64,000 bases of DNA from contig CAWCJS010000007.1 in the NCBI GenBank assembly GCA_963795795.1, forward strand, positions 186,001 to 250,000. Reading direction: 5' to 3'. The notes below the pieces were generated by a model, which saw nothing but the letters and a program-made list of their open reading frames with translations, was not told the origin of the DNA and did no database searches. The position numbers were made by a program, and so were the translations under genes. The stretch comes from Palsa-504 sp963795795 (GTDB lineage Bacteria > Actinomycetota > Actinomycetes > Streptosporangiales > Streptosporangiaceae). This document shows, one piece after another, positions 45,332 through 55,235 of the stretch; the first letter of the stretch is position 1; every line of letters begins with the position of its first letter.

Positions 45332-45379
45332 GAGTCGCTGGCCACGGACCAGCCTGCCACGGCGTTACTGGCGGGCGCC

Positions 45380-45959
45380 TAGAGCCAGCCCGTGCGGACG
45401 AGGGCGAGCGCGGCGTCGTCCGCAGTCTTGGCCGGGGCGGTCCCGGCGAAGCGGCGTCGCGCGGCGGGTTGCCCAGTTCGCCGGCGCGGACCCGGTCCAG
45501 CAGCCTGCGGGTCACGTCGACGATCTCGGGCGAGGCGTCCCGCAGGCGCTGCGCGTCATCGGGGCCCGCGACGTCGGCGGGGAAACCGGCCGTGGCGACC
45601 AGATCATCCAGGTCGGCCAGCTTGGCCGCCAGCCAGCCCAGCGGATCGGCGGACAGTTCCCTGACGAAGACGCGGCTGACCGGGTTCCAGCCGCTGAACA
45701 CCGGGTGATAATGCGTGCGGTCGAAGCTGCCCGGGCGTCCCTCGACCGACTCGAGCAGGTCGACCCGCCAGATCGGCTGCCCGACCTCGATCGGCTGAGC
45801 CGAGTAGATCGATCCCTTCAGCGCGCCACGCTCAAGCACCCTGAGCTCGAGCCGGACGCCGTGCTCGGCACCCTCCTGGCCCTTGTGCGGCTTGGGATCG
45901 ACCCAGTACAGGTCGCCGACGACCACGCCGACCCGCTCGAATCCGAAGGCGTAGAGCAC
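45380..45959 (-). pseudogene. Conserved actinobacterial protein, frameshift near the C terminus
   Basis: No known domain is recognised. The protein begins MLYAFGFERVGVVVGDLYWVD and continues through HGVRLELRVLERGALKGSI, THYHPVFSGWNPVSRVFV and LARELSADPLGW-like RELSADPLGWLAAKLADLDD. Near 45450 the frame is lost; a neighbouring frame gives FAGTAPAKTADDAALALVR and a stop at 45380. Length would be about 190. It lies between sixA-like and MaoC-like genes on the same strand, with no clue to function. Confidence 0.6.
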
Positions 45960-46008
45960 AGACGGCCCCTTTCGTCGCGGGCGCGGAGATTTCGGCCTCG
46001 TCCTCCTA

Positions 46009-46482
46009 TCATCCGCCGGGCTCGGCGTCGGGTCGCGGCCGGACGCGGAGGAAGTTGATCGAGGTGGCCCGCATCACCGTCTGGCCGTCCTGGTTCTCCG
46101 CCTCGATGAGCGTCTTGAGGATGCCGCGATCCGGTTTGCTCTGCGATCGGCGCGCTTCCAGGACCGTGACGCGAACACGGAGCGTGTCCCCCGGGCGGAC
46201 CGGATGCGGCCAGCGCAGCTCGTCGAGGCCCAGGGCGCCCAGGCTCGATTCCGCGGCCACGTAGTTGTCCACGATCAGCCGCATGACCAGGCCCGCGGTA
46301 TGCCAGCCGCTGGCGATCAGCCCGCCAAACGGCCCGTCGGCCGCGGCCACCGGGTCAACGTGAAACGGCTGTGGATCGAACTGTCTGGCGAAAGAAATGA
46401 TCTCAGCCTGGTCAACGCTGACGCTGCCGCAGTCGCGCGTCATCCCCGGCTCGTAGTCCTCGAAATACCTCAGGTCAGTCAC
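46009..46482 (-). CDS. MaoC-like acyl dehydratase
   Basis: A 157-residue hot-dog-fold hydratase. The hydratase-2 motif ARQFDPQPFHVDP at about residues 32-44 supplies the catalytic Asp and His. GLIASGWHTAGLVMRL and RPGDTLRVRVTVLE complete the family pattern. Such enzymes hydrate enoyl-CoA thioesters or related acyl groups. It stands alone on the minus strand, upstream of the unknown gene at 45380. Substrate unknown. Confidence 0.88.
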   Translation of the reverse strand: MTDLRYFEDYEPGMTRDCGSVSVDQAEIISFARQFDPQPFHVDPVAAADGPFGGLIASGWHTAGLVMRLIVDNYVAAESSLGALGLDELRWPHPVRPGDTLRVRVTVLEARRSQSKPDRGILKTLIEAENQDGQTVMRATSINFLRVRPRPDAEPGG

Positions 46483-46715
46483 GGACGAAGTATCCCAGGT
46501 CAGGCAGGCTTCCGATCAAGGTCACAGATGAGTCACAGAAATAACTCGATTTGCCTGCGGGCCGGTAACGGTTGCTGCCATGCTTCCGCACAAGCACAGA
46601 CCACCGTAGAGCGAAAATAAGCCGCAACGGTCGCAGATTGTGACCCGTTAGGCCTTCCGGCAGGCCCCACCCGCGGGGCCGAGTAGGCGGGCGCGGAACC
46701 GACTTGAGGAGTTCT
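46483..46715 (+). promoter_or_regulatory. Long leader upstream of the LysM transglycosylase gene; possible c-di-AMP riboswitch
   Basis: This 230-base region has no gene. In actinobacteria, cell-wall hydrolase genes (rpf and LysM transglycosylases) often carry a c-di-AMP (ydaO) riboswitch in the leader. Here CCGGTAACGG lies near 46562 and CCGAGTAGGCGG near 46679, resembling by eye the ends of that motif, about 125 bases apart. The middle does not match the consensus well. I treat this as a candidate only. Confidence 0.3.
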
Positions 46716-47498
46716 ATGGATTCACCGAGCAGGCACGGCCGCCCGCGGAAGATCCGACGAACGGGCCGGCACACCACGCCATCTCAGGTAGAGAAGGTGG
46801 CCGAGGTAGCCGGCAAGGCCGCCCCAGCGATGGCCATCGCGGGCGTACTGGTCGCATCGTCACCAGCTCACGCTGCCACCACCAGCGCATCGGCGAACGC
46901 CACCACGGTGAGCGAGCAGACCCACACCCACGCCAATGCCCGCCACCACCACCACCAGGCGCAGTCCCGCAGCTACACCGTCCGCCCCGGCGACACGCTG
47001 TCCGAGATCGCCCAGCGGTTCTACGGCAACACGGCCGACTGGACCTGGATCTACAACGACAACCGGTCCGTGATCCAGAACCCCAATGACATCTACGCGG
47101 GCGAGGAACTCAAGATTCCCAGCGGTCCCACCTCGACCGCCTCCACCGCCGCCACGTACACGCCCAAGCACGTCAAGGCCACCGTGCTGACCTCGGCCGC
47201 CAGCCTGAGCGGCACGCTCGGCTGCAGCCAGCTCGAGGAGCTATGGGATGCGGCAGGCGGCTCGCAGGGCGAGGCGCTCACCGCGGCCGAGATCGCCATG
47301 GCGGAATCCGGCGGCAACCAGTTCGCCACGGGCACGGTCGGCGAGCGCGGCTACTGGCAGATCAACCCGAACCACGGCTCGCTGTCCACCTACGACCCGA
47401 TGGGCAACGCCAAGGCCGCCGTCATCATCTCCGCCGACGGCACCAACTGGACGCCCTGGACGACGTACACCAGCGGCCTGTACATCGGCCGCTGCTAG
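46716..47498 (+). CDS. Secreted LysM-domain lytic transglycosylase
   Basis: A 260-residue cell-wall hydrolase. A basic N terminus is followed by a membrane or signal segment (APAMAIAGVLVASSPAHA), a His-rich linker (ARHHHHQAQ), a LysM peptidoglycan-binding domain at about 86-135 (SYTVRPGDTLSEIAQRFYG), and an SLT-type domain with candidate catalytic Glu197 (EIAMAESGGNQF) and GYWQINPNHG. ATG 46716 follows GAGGAG; a TTG twelve bases upstream is less likely. It probably cleaves peptidoglycan glycan strands during growth or resuscitation. Confidence 0.88.
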   Translation: MDSPSRHGRPRKIRRTGRHTTPSQVEKVAEVAGKAAPAMAIAGVLVASSPAHAATTSASANATTVSEQTHTHANARHHHHQAQSRSYTVRPGDTLSEIAQRFYGNTADWTWIYNDNRSVIQNPNDIYAGEELKIPSGPTSTASTAATYTPKHVKATVLTSAASLSGTLGCSQLEELWDAAGGSQGEALTAAEIAMAESGGNQFATGTVGERGYWQINPNHGSLSTYDPMGNAKAAVIISADGTNWTPWTTYTSGLYIGRC

Positions 47499-47549
47499 CC
47501 GAGTCCGCCCAGGTCCGCCACGCCCGTCCAGGCCGCGTAGGTTCACGGT

Positions 47550-48533
47550 ATGGACAACCCCGACGTGCTGGCGTGGCGAGACGGGTGGATTGAGGCGCTC
47601 GACCAGACCGCGCTCCCGCATCAGGTCCGCGTGCTGCGCATCGGCACCGTCGACCAGCTCGTGCAGGCGATTACCAGCCTGGCCATCCGGGGCGCGCCGG
47701 TGCTCGGCGCGGCCGGCGCCCTCGGGGTGGCCCTGGCGGCGCGCCAGGGCGTCGCGGAAGGCTGGGACGACGCGCGCCTGGACGCCGAGATCGGGCGGAT
47801 CGCCGCCGCGCGCCCGACCGCGGTCAACCTCAGCCGCGAGGTGCAGATCGTGGCGGCCCGGGTCCCGCACGGAAGCCAGGCGGTAGAGGCCGCGGCCCTG
47901 GAGGTGCTGGAGTCCACCGCCGCGGTCAGCCACCAGATCAGCCGGCGCGGCGCCGACTACCTCATCGAGGCCTGCGGCCGCGGCCCGCTCCGCGTGCACA
48001 CGCACTGCAACACGGGCGCTCTGGCCTGCTTGGGCTGGGGCACCGCGCTCGGGGTCATCCGCGCCCTGCACGCCGACGGCGCGCTCGACCACGTCATCGT
48101 GGACGAGACCCGGCCGCTCCTCCAGGGCGCCCGCCTGACCTGCTGGGAGCTGGGCCAGCTCGGCATCGAGCACCGGCTGGCCTGCGACGGCGCGGCCCCG
48201 TTCCTGATCAGCCAGGGCCTCGCCGACGCCGTCGTGGTCGGCGCCGACCGGATCGCCGCCAACGGCGACGTGGCGAACAAGATCGGCACCTACGGCCTGG
48301 CCCTCGCGGCCCGCCGGGCGGGCATCCCGTTCCTCGTCGCGGCCCCCGAGTCGACCATCGACGAGGCGACCCCGTCCGGCGCGGCGATCCCCCTCGAACA
48401 GCGCGCCGCGGAGGAGATCACCGTTCCCGCCGCTCCCGCCGGCACCAAGGCCCTCAACTTCGCCTTCGACGTCACCCCGGCCGAACTCGTCTCCGCGATC
48501 GTCACCGAGAAAAGACTGATCCAGAATCCGTGA
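47550..48533 (+). CDS. mtnA: S-methyl-5-thioribose-1-phosphate isomerase
   Basis: A 327-residue isomerase of the methionine salvage pathway, converting methylthioribose-1-phosphate to methylthioribulose-1-phosphate. Signature elements are AIRGAPVLGAAGALG, THCNTGALA (catalytic Cys153) and GADRIAANGDVANKIGTY (catalytic Asp233). Length is slightly below the usual ~345. No other methionine salvage gene is in the window. The gene stands about 50 bases after the transglycosylase gene. Confidence 0.92.
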   Translation: MDNPDVLAWRDGWIEALDQTALPHQVRVLRIGTVDQLVQAITSLAIRGAPVLGAAGALGVALAARQGVAEGWDDARLDAEIGRIAAARPTAVNLSREVQIVAARVPHGSQAVEAAALEVLESTAAVSHQISRRGADYLIEACGRGPLRVHTHCNTGALACLGWGTALGVIRALHADGALDHVIVDETRPLLQGARLTCWELGQLGIEHRLACDGAAPFLISQGLADAVVVGADRIAANGDVANKIGTYGLALAARRAGIPFLVAAPESTIDEATPSGAAIPLEQRAAEEITVPAAPAGTKALNFAFDVTPAELVSAIVTEKRLIQNP

Positions 48534-48702
48534 ATTAGGCGTTTCTTGCCAGGAAATGTCCTAGCCGGGTGCTAGAATCGAACTAGTTGATGCTCCCCGA
48601 TCCAACCGTTGACAAGCGTCCGGTCAAGATCCCGTAAGAGCCAGGCGGAACAGCCCAGAAACACTTCCCGACTCTAGTTCCGCGCGCACCCCCGCGAAGG
48701 AG

Positions 48703-50319
48703 GTGAACACCCCGATGGGTACCGGCCCAGAATTCGCCAGCCGAGCCGAGGCCGCCGAGGCGGTCCTCGCCGGGCTGGGCTACCTGGCCGCGCTGGACCC
48801 GGCCCAGCTGCCGGCCTGCGAGCAGGCGCCGCCTGCTGCACGCTCCTGGAGCAGGCCCACGCGCTGGAGACGGCGGCGCGGACCGGGGTCCTGGGCGCGT
48901 TCACCGCCGCGCAGGGCTACCACGAGGACGGTGATTACGGCGCCCAGGTCCTGGCTGACCAACCGGACTCGGGGTCACCAAGGGCGCCGCTACCGCGCTA
49001 CCTGGCTGGGCCCGGCGGGCGCCGCCCACCCGCGGGTCATCGCCGCGCTGGCCGCCACGGGACAGATCCGGAGTCCGTCGGCCGCGCAGATCTGCGACTG
49101 GACCGGCCAGCTGCCCGGCGACTGCCAGGACTCCGCCGACGCGATCCTGGTCGCGGCCGCGCTGTCCGGCGCCAGCCTGGAGGACCTGGCCCGGCTGGCC
49201 GCGGAGATCTACGCCCGGTCCCGGCCCGCCGGACCCCGACGAGCCAGCCGACGGGTTCGATGACCGGTCGGTCCGGCTCGAGACCACCTTCGAAGGCGCC
49301 GGGGTCCTCGGCGGCGACCTCACCCCCGAATGCGCCGCGATCGTCACCGCCGTTCTGGACGCGCTGTCCGCCCCCGCCGGGGCCGGGGACCTGCGGACCC
49401 ACGAGCAGCGCTACCACGACGCGCTGGCCGAGGCGATGCAGCGCCTCCTGGCTGCCGGGCTGCTGCCGGAGCGGGCCGGGCAGCCGGTCCGCGGCCTGGG
49501 TGCACATGTCCTTGGCCGAGCTGCTCGCCCTGGACGGCGACGGCGCCCTGCTCGGGCAGTGGGTCACCGCGGTCCGGGCCCGGTGGGCCGGGCACCGCGC
49601 CGCCGCCTCGGTCTCCGGCAGCGACGGCGCCGCCTGGCTGGACGGCGCCGCAGCCGCCGCAGTCGCGTGCGACGCCCTCATGAGCCCGATCGTCACGGGC
49701 GACGTCGACCCCAGCGCCCTCGATGACCTGGTCCGGCTCTGCGTCGAACTCGACCGGCTCGACCGGATCCCCGCGGGACGACCCGGCACTCGGACCCGGA
49801 CGACGCGACGCAGGGTGACCTGGACCCGAGTGACGCGGGCCGCGAGCCGGCAGGCACGGCCGCCGGCCGGGGTCCCCGGGCCGGGAGGCGCTCGAGCGGG
49901 CCATCATCGGCAAGACGGTCGCGCTGCTGTCCGGCCCCGGCGGGCTGGCCTCATTCCTGCGCCGCCAGCAGCTCGGCGCCTCGCTGGCCGGGCCCAGCCT
50001 GCCGCTGGACATCGGCTACAGCGACACCGTCCCGGCCGCCATCCGCCACGCCGTCACCCTGCGCGACCAGCACTGCCGGTGGGCCGGCGGCTGCGCCCAG
50101 CCCGCCGCCGCCTGCCAGGTCCACCACGTCCGCCACAAGGCCAACGGCGGCCCCACCAGCGTAAAAGACTGTATTTTGCTGTGCTTCTTCCACCACCAAG
50201 TCGTCATCCACCGCTGGGGCTGGCAGCTCGTCCTGAACCCGGACGGGACCACCACCGCGTGGAACCCGGACCGCACCAAGGTGCTGCACAGCCATAGCCC
50301 GCCCGCCCGAGCCGGGTAA
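48703..50319 (+). pseudogene. DUF222/HNH endonuclease-like gene (REP13E12 family), decayed
   Basis: Fragments of a DUF222-HNH protein occur in order but in changing frames. They are AEAAEAVLAGLGYLAALDP, EQAHALETAARTGVLGAF, GDCQDSADAILVAAALSGA, VRLETTFEGAGVLGGDL, HMSLAELLALDGDGALLG and finally the HNH part HCRWAGGCAQPAAACQVHHV with NPDGTTTAWNPDRT and stop at 50319. At least five indels separate them. An AAGGAGG site precedes the GTG at 48703. This family is multi-copy and often broken in mycobacteria and relatives. So many shifts in one gene suggest real decay more than sequencing error. Confidence 0.75.
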
Positions 50320-50433
50320 CACCCCCGGCCCGCTGGCCCTGCCCGGCACTGGCGTCTTATTACACACGGTCACAGCCGTAACGTTCCCGGGACGGTCCGG
50401 GCGTAGCGTATGCGCCGATGAGGAGGGACTTCG

Positions 50434-50883
50434 ATCACCGCGTCAGCGATCACCTCAGCGCCGGCGGAACGGGTATGGGAGATCGCCTGCGACAGCAGCC
50501 GCTACCCCGAGTGGGTGGAGAACACGCTCCGGATGATCCATACCGATGGGCCTACCCGGCCGGGCGCGACCATGGAGGAGCTCACCCGGATCGCCGGACC
50601 CTGGAAGGCGGTCACCCGGTGGCGCGTCACGGAATTCGACCCTCCGCGCCGACAGGTACAAGAGGGCGAGGGGGTCAGTACCGCGAAGAACATGGCGGTG
50701 ATCATCGAGCTTTCGCCGGTCGGGCGGGATACCGATTTCACCCTCAGCGTCCGGTATACGCCGCGATTCGGACCGATCGGCGCTCTCATCGACCGCGCCG
50801 TCCGCGGTTCCATAACTCGTTCGCAGCAGCGATCGGCCAAAGCGTTCGCCGCGCTGGTCGCCCGCGAGAACTCAAGCTCCTGA
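50434..50883 (+). CDS. SRPBCC family protein, unusual or damaged start
   Basis: A polyketide-cyclase-like protein. From the ATC at 50434 the frame reads ITASAITSAPAERVWEIA then SSRYPEWVENTLRMI, the normal N terminus of this family, to the stop at 50883 (about 150 residues). The expected start position has AGGAGGG six bases before ATC, but no ATG, GTG or TTG. The first usual start in frame is GTG 50515, which would delete a conserved strand. So the gene either uses ATC, a very rare start, or carries one base error for ATG. Function unknown; ligand binding. Confidence 0.6.
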   Translation: MTASAITSAPAERVWEIACDSSRYPEWVENTLRMIHTDGPTRPGATMEELTRIAGPWKAVTRWRVTEFDPPRRQVQEGEGVSTAKNMAVIIELSPVGRDTDFTLSVRYTPRFGPIGALIDRAVRGSITRSQQRSAKAFAALVARENSSS

Positions 50884-50964
50884 ACCCGCGGTGGCGACCA
50901 GCCGACGCCCCTGCACCGCGCGGCAACAGGTCGGTGGAAATCTGCCGCCGATACGATAGCGGTT

Positions 50965-51948
50965 ATGGTCAGCGACCGGCGGAGCCGGATTCGCATGCCG
51001 ATGACGACACTCGGGGCCGGGGGACCAACAGTCTCCCGGATCGGGCTGGGGCTGGCCGCTTTGGGCCGCCCGGCGTACATCACCAGCGGCCGTGAGGACG
51101 ACCTGCCCGACCGCAGCGTTACCGGCATGCGCACCCGGACCTTCTCGATGCTCGACGCGGCCTACGCGGCCGGGGTCAGGTACGTCGACGCGGCCCGTTC
51201 CTACGGGCGGGCGGAGGAATTCCTGGCCGACTGGCTGGCCGGGCGCGGCCATGCGGACGTGATCGTTGGTTCGAAGTGGGGGTACCGCTACACCGGTGAC
51301 TGGCGGCTCGACGCTCCGCAGCAGGAGGTCAAGGAACATTCGCTGGCCATGTTCACGACCCAGGTGGCGCAAAGCCGGGCCCTGCTCGGTGACCGGCTCG
51401 CCTTGTATCAGGTGCATTCGCTGACGCTTGATTCCCCGGTGTTTACCGATGCTGCGCTGCTGGCCGCGCTGTCGCGGCTGCGCGGCCAGGGTGTGATCAT
51501 CGGGCTGAGCGCGACCGGGCCGCATCAGGCGGATACGATCCGCCGGGCGCTGTCCCTGACCGTTGACGGGCAGCAGCTGTTTACGGAGGCGGAGGTGACG
51601 TGGAACCTCCTGGAGCCATCGGTAGGCCCCGCCGCGGCCGAGGCCGCCGCGGCCGGGTGGGCGATCCTCGTTAAGGAAGCGGTCGCCAACGGGCGGCTGA
51701 CCGCGGCGGGCGGGCCCCCGGTGGCGTTGACGGCGCTGGCTGCGGCGCGCCGTGTCACCGAGGACGCGATAGCGTTGGCCGCGGCGCTGGCCCAGCCGTG
51801 GGCATCGGTGGTGCTGTCCGGCGCCGTCACCCGCGCGCAACTGGATGAGAACCTGGCCGCGCTCACCGTCGGCCAGCTACCGGCGTTCAGCTTCGCCGAA
51901 TCCCCCGACGCCTACTGGGCGGAGCGGGCGGCCAGGCCGTGGCACTGA
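50965..51948 (+). CDS. Aldo/keto reductase
   Basis: A 327-residue TIM-barrel oxidoreductase. The catalytic tetrad is visible: Asp and Tyr in RYVDAARSYG, Lys in IVGSKWGYR and His in LYQVHS. Family members reduce aldehydes and ketones with NADPH. The start is uncertain among ATG 50965, 50995 and 51001; homology begins at TTLGAGGPTVSRIGLG. Its 3' end overlaps the converging kup gene by 37 bases. Substrate unknown. Confidence 0.88.
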   Translation: MVSDRRSRIRMPMTTLGAGGPTVSRIGLGLAALGRPAYITSGREDDLPDRSVTGMRTRTFSMLDAAYAAGVRYVDAARSYGRAEEFLADWLAGRGHADVIVGSKWGYRYTGDWRLDAPQQEVKEHSLAMFTTQVAQSRALLGDRLALYQVHSLTLDSPVFTDAALLAALSRLRGQGVIIGLSATGPHQADTIRRALSLTVDGQQLFTEAEVTWNLLEPSVGPAAAEAAAAGWAILVKEAVANGRLTAAGGPPVALTALAAARRVTEDAIALAAALAQPWASVVLSGAVTRAQLDENLAALTVGQLPAFSFAESPDAYWAERAARPWH

Positions 51949-53888
51949 GCGGCCCTCGGGGTCAGCTGCCAGCAGGCAGTTAGAGCTCGATACTGCGAGC
52001 CCATGCTGACGGTGCGCTCGCGGGGGAGCCGGAAGTATTCGGCGGCGTCAGCGGTGATCCGCGAGGTCGCGATGAACAGGCGCTTGCGCCAGCGGCTCAT
52101 GCCCGGTTCGTGGCCCTGGACGAGCTCGATGCGCGACACGAAGTATGACAGGTGGTCGTCGAGAAGAGGGTGCCCGGCGTCGGCGTCGCGGATCAGCGGC
52201 AGGAGGTCCGGGACGTTCGTCTGGTCCATGTAGCCGAAGCGGGCAGTGACATGGGTGATCCCGTCGTCTTTGTACCCCAGATCGTCGATCTCCAGCCGCT
52301 CGGCCTCGGGCACGTGCGGCGCTGGCGTCGTCTCGATCGACAGGATGACGACCTCCTGGTGGAGGATCTCGTTGTGTTCGACGTTGGCCCGCAGCGCCAG
52401 CGGGGCGGTGGCCTTGCCGCGGTTGAGGAAGACGGCGGTGCCAGGCACCCGGTGCAGCGGGGGCTCCATGGCGTGCAGATGCTCGATGAACTCCGGCAGC
52501 GGCCCTTCGGCCTGGATCCGCCGCTTCGTGACTAGTTCGCGGCCTCGCTGCCAGGTGGTGAAGACGGTGAAGGTGATGCCGCCGATCAGCAGCGGGAACC
52601 ACGCTCCGTGGGTCAGCTTGGTCAGGTTGGCGGCGAAGAAAAGCAGGTCGATTATGAGCAGGGCGCCGCCGCCCGCCAGCACGGCCCACAGCGGCCACCG
52701 CCACTGATGGCGGGCGTAGTAGAAGAACAGCAGGGTCGTGATCGTGATCGTGCCGGTCACGGCGGTGCCGTAGGCGTAGGCCAGCGCGGCCGCGGTCCGG
52801 AACGCGAGCACCAGGGCGAGGACGGCCACCAGCAGCAGCCAGTTGATCCACGGGACGTAGATCTGGCCCATGATCTGTTCCGAGGTGTACTGGATGCGCA
52901 TCCGCGGCAGGTACCCGAGCCGCCCGGCCTGGTGCGCGACCGAGAAGGCGCCGCTGATGACCGCCTGTGAGGCGATGACGGTCGCCACGGTGGCCAGGAA
53001 CACCATCGGGAGCCGGGCCCATACCGGGGCCAGCAGGAAGAACGGGTTGCTGATGCTGGCCGGGTGACCCAGGATCAGGGCGCCTTGTCCCAGGTAATTC
53101 AGGATGCAGGCGGGGAAGACGACCAGTAGCCAGGCGCGCCTGACCGGCGCGCGGCCGAAGTGTCCCATGTCTGCGTACAGCGCCTCGGCTCCGGTGACGG
53201 CGAGAACCACGGCCGTCAGGGAGAAGAACGCGGTGCCGAAGTGGCCGGCAAGATAACCGATCGCATAGGTGGGTGACAGCGCCTCCAAGATCACGGGATG
53301 AGCGGCGATGCCCCGGATGCCGAGCCCGGCCAGCACGGTGAACCACACGCCCATGACCGGCCCGAACATGCGCCCCACGGCGCCTGTGCCCAGCCGCTGA
53401 ACCAGGAACAGGATGACGATGATCGCCACCGTGATGGGGATGACCAGGCTCGACACTGATGGTGCAGCGACCTGGACGCCCTCAACCGCGGACAGCACCG
53501 AGATGGCGGGCGTGATCATGCTGTCGCCGAAGAACAGCGAGGCCCCGAAGATGCCGAGCGCCGCCAGCACGACCTTGGCCCGGTTGCCTCCGGGCAGGGC
53601 CCGTCGTCGGATCAGGGCGATCAGCGCCATGATCCCGCCCTCGCCATCGTTGTCAGCCCGCATCACGAGCAGGACGTAGGTGAGGGTGACGATGATCGTC
53701 ACCGACCAGAAGATCAGCGAGACGATCCCGAAAATGCTGTCGTGCGACACCTTGACTGGGTGCGGGTCGCCCGGGCTGAAAACCGTCTGGACGGCATACA
53801 ACGGGCTCGTCCCAATGTCCCCGAAGACAACCCCCAGAGCACCGACCGCAAGCGCTCCCTGCGCAGTAGCGCGTCGGCTCACGCTCAA
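51912..53888 (-). CDS. kup: KUP-type potassium uptake protein
   Basis: A 658-residue K+/H+ symporter. The N-terminal GALGVVFGDIGTSPLYA is diagnostic for KUP, followed by RADNDGEGGIMALIALIRRR and about twelve membrane helices, then a cytoplasmic C-terminal domain with VPGTAVFLN. It brings in potassium, especially when acidic or K+-poor. The start is either TTG 53888, which has AAGG at good spacing, or GTG 53882. Confidence 0.93.
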   Translation of the reverse strand: MSVSRRATAQGALAVGALGVVFGDIGTSPLYAVQTVFSPGDPHPVKVSHDSIFGIVSLIFWSVTIIVTLTYVLLVMRADNDGEGGIMALIALIRRRALPGGNRAKVVLAALGIFGASLFFGDSMITPAISVLSAVEGVQVAAPSVSSLVIPITVAIIVILFLVQRLGTGAVGRMFGPVMGVWFTVLAGLGIRGIAAHPVILEALSPTYAIGYLAGHFGTAFFSLTAVVLAVTGAEALYADMGHFGRAPVRRAWLLVVFPACILNYLGQGALILGHPASISNPFFLLAPVWARLPMVFLATVATVIASQAVISGAFSVAHQAGRLGYLPRMRIQYTSEQIMGQIYVPWINWLLLVAVLALVLAFRTAAALAYAYGTAVTGTITITTLLFFYYARHQWRWPLWAVLAGGGALLIIDLLFFAANLTKLTHGAWFPLLIGGITFTVFTTWQRGRELVTKRRIQAEGPLPEFIEHLHAMEPPLHRVPGTAVFLNRGKATAPLALRANVEHNEILHQEVVILSIETTPAPHVPEAERLEIDDLGYKDDGITHVTARFGYMDQTNVPDLLPLIRDADAGHPLLDDHLSYFVSRIELVQGHEPGMSRWRKRLFIATSRITADAAEYFRLPRERTVSMGSQYRALTACWQLTPRAAQCHGLAARSAQ

Positions 53889-54017
53889 AGTATTCGCCTT
53901 CCGTGCCGCGAACCTGTACGCGCTACCTTAACGAACGAACCCGCGAAAGACACCGTTCAAGGAGCGGCAGCCCGATGGCGCGGCGGCACCAGGGCTTACC
54001 TGCACCCGGATACGGAA

Positions 54018-55235
54018 TCAAGGAGCTTCGCCGCACATCTCGCTGATGCGCCGCTGGAGGAATGCCTGCTCGGGGTGAGGTAGCGGCAAGTCCAGCGCCC
54101 GCCTGAAGGCGGCGACCGCTTCACCTGTACGGCCGGTCCTGTGCAGCAGCTCGGCCCGCGCGATGTGGAACTGCGGCCACCGGGCCAGCCGGGAGCCGAG
54201 GGAGTCGAGGATCTCCAGGCCGGCCGCGGGATCTTCGGCCATCGCCACCGCGACGGCCCGGTTCGCCTCGGTTACCGCGGTGGGCTCGTACCGCGCCAGC
54301 TCACCGTACAGTGCGGCGACCTCCCGCCAGTCGGTGACCGGCTCGACGTGGCACGCCGCGATGGCTGCGTGCAACTGGTACGGGCCAGGGCGGCCGACCT
54401 TGAGCGCCCGTTCCAGCAGGGCCGTACCGTCGGCAATCTTGCCCGCGTTCCAGCGGCCGCGGTCCTGGTCACCGAGCGGGACGAGCTCACCCGCGGCGCT
54501 GGTTCTCGCCTCCCGGCGGGCGTCGGTGAGCAGGAGGAGCGCCAGCAGACCCATCACCTCCGGCTCGTCCGGCATCAGCGTGGCGAGCGCGCGGGCGAGC
54601 AGGATCGCCTGCTCACACAGCGTGCCCCGCACCAGGTCGGGGCCGGCCTGGGCCATGTGGCCCTGGGTGAAGACCAGGTAGACGACCCGGAGCACCGCCG
54701 CCAGGCGTCGCGGCAGGTCTCGTGGGTCCGGTGATTTCAGCCGGATTCCAGCCTGGCTGATCTTTCGCTTGGCCCGCACCAGGCGCTGCGCCATCGTCGG
54801 CTCCGGGACGACGAAGGCGGCGGCGATCTCCGCCGTGGCCAGGCCGCACACGCAGCGCAGGGTCAGCGCGATGCGCGCCTCCGGATCGAGCGCGGGATGG
54901 CAGCACATGAAGATGAGGGCAAGTTCTTCGTCGCCCAGCCCGTCCTCGACGGAACCGCCGTCCGGAGGAACCGGCCAGTCTCGTGCCGCCGCGGCCTCCA
55001 GCGGCGCCCGGCGGGCCTCGCGGCGCAGCCGGTCGAGCGCCTTGTGCCGCGCCACCCCGACGAGCCAGCCGCGGGGGCTGGACGGCATCCCCTCGGCTGG
55101 CCATTTCGTCAGGGCGAGCGCGCACGCTTCCTGAACCGCGTCTTCGGCCGTCTCCAGGTCACCCGTGAGCCGGGTAACGACGGCGACGGCCTGCCACCAG
55201 CAGTCCCGGAACAGCTCGCCGTACTGGTCGTTCAG
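54018..55235 (-). CDS. ECF42-type RNA polymerase sigma factor
   Basis: An ECF sigma factor with C-terminal extension. Sigma region 2 is in TRLTGDLETAEDAVQEA with SPRGWLVGVARHKALDRLRR; region 4 is in LRCVCGLATAEIAAAFVVPEPTMAQRLVRAKRKI. A long helical C-terminal part (TPR-like) follows, as in the ECF42 group. That group is characteristically linked to DGPF/YCII proteins, as here. I place the start at CTG 55235, overlapping the YCII stop as CTGA, where homology begins (YGELFRDCWWQAVAVVTRL). GTG 55331 is the nearest usual start but would give a long overlap. Targets unknown. Confidence 0.85.
   Translation of the reverse strand: MNDQYGELFRDCWWQAVAVVTRLTGDLETAEDAVQEACALALTKWPAEGMPSSPRGWLVGVARHKALDRLRREARRAPLEAAAARDWPVPPDGGSVEDGLGDEELALIFMCCHPALDPEARIALTLRCVCGLATAEIAAAFVVPEPTMAQRLVRAKRKISQAGIRLKSPDPRDLPRRLAAVLRVVYLVFTQGHMAQAGPDLVRGTLCEQAILLARALATLMPDEPEVMGLLALLLLTDARREARTSAAGELVPLGDQDRGRWNAGKIADGTALLERALKVGRPGPYQLHAAIAACHVEPVTDWREVAALYGELARYEPTAVTEANRAVAVAMAEDPAAGLEILDSLGSRLARWPQFHIARAELLHRTGRTGEAVAAFRRALDLPLPHPEQAFLQRRISEMCGEAP

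Noticed and set aside
46475..46777. Minus-strand 100-codon frame overlapping the LysM gene leader
   Set aside because: No domain, poor composition, and it overlaps the leader and start of a well-supported gene.
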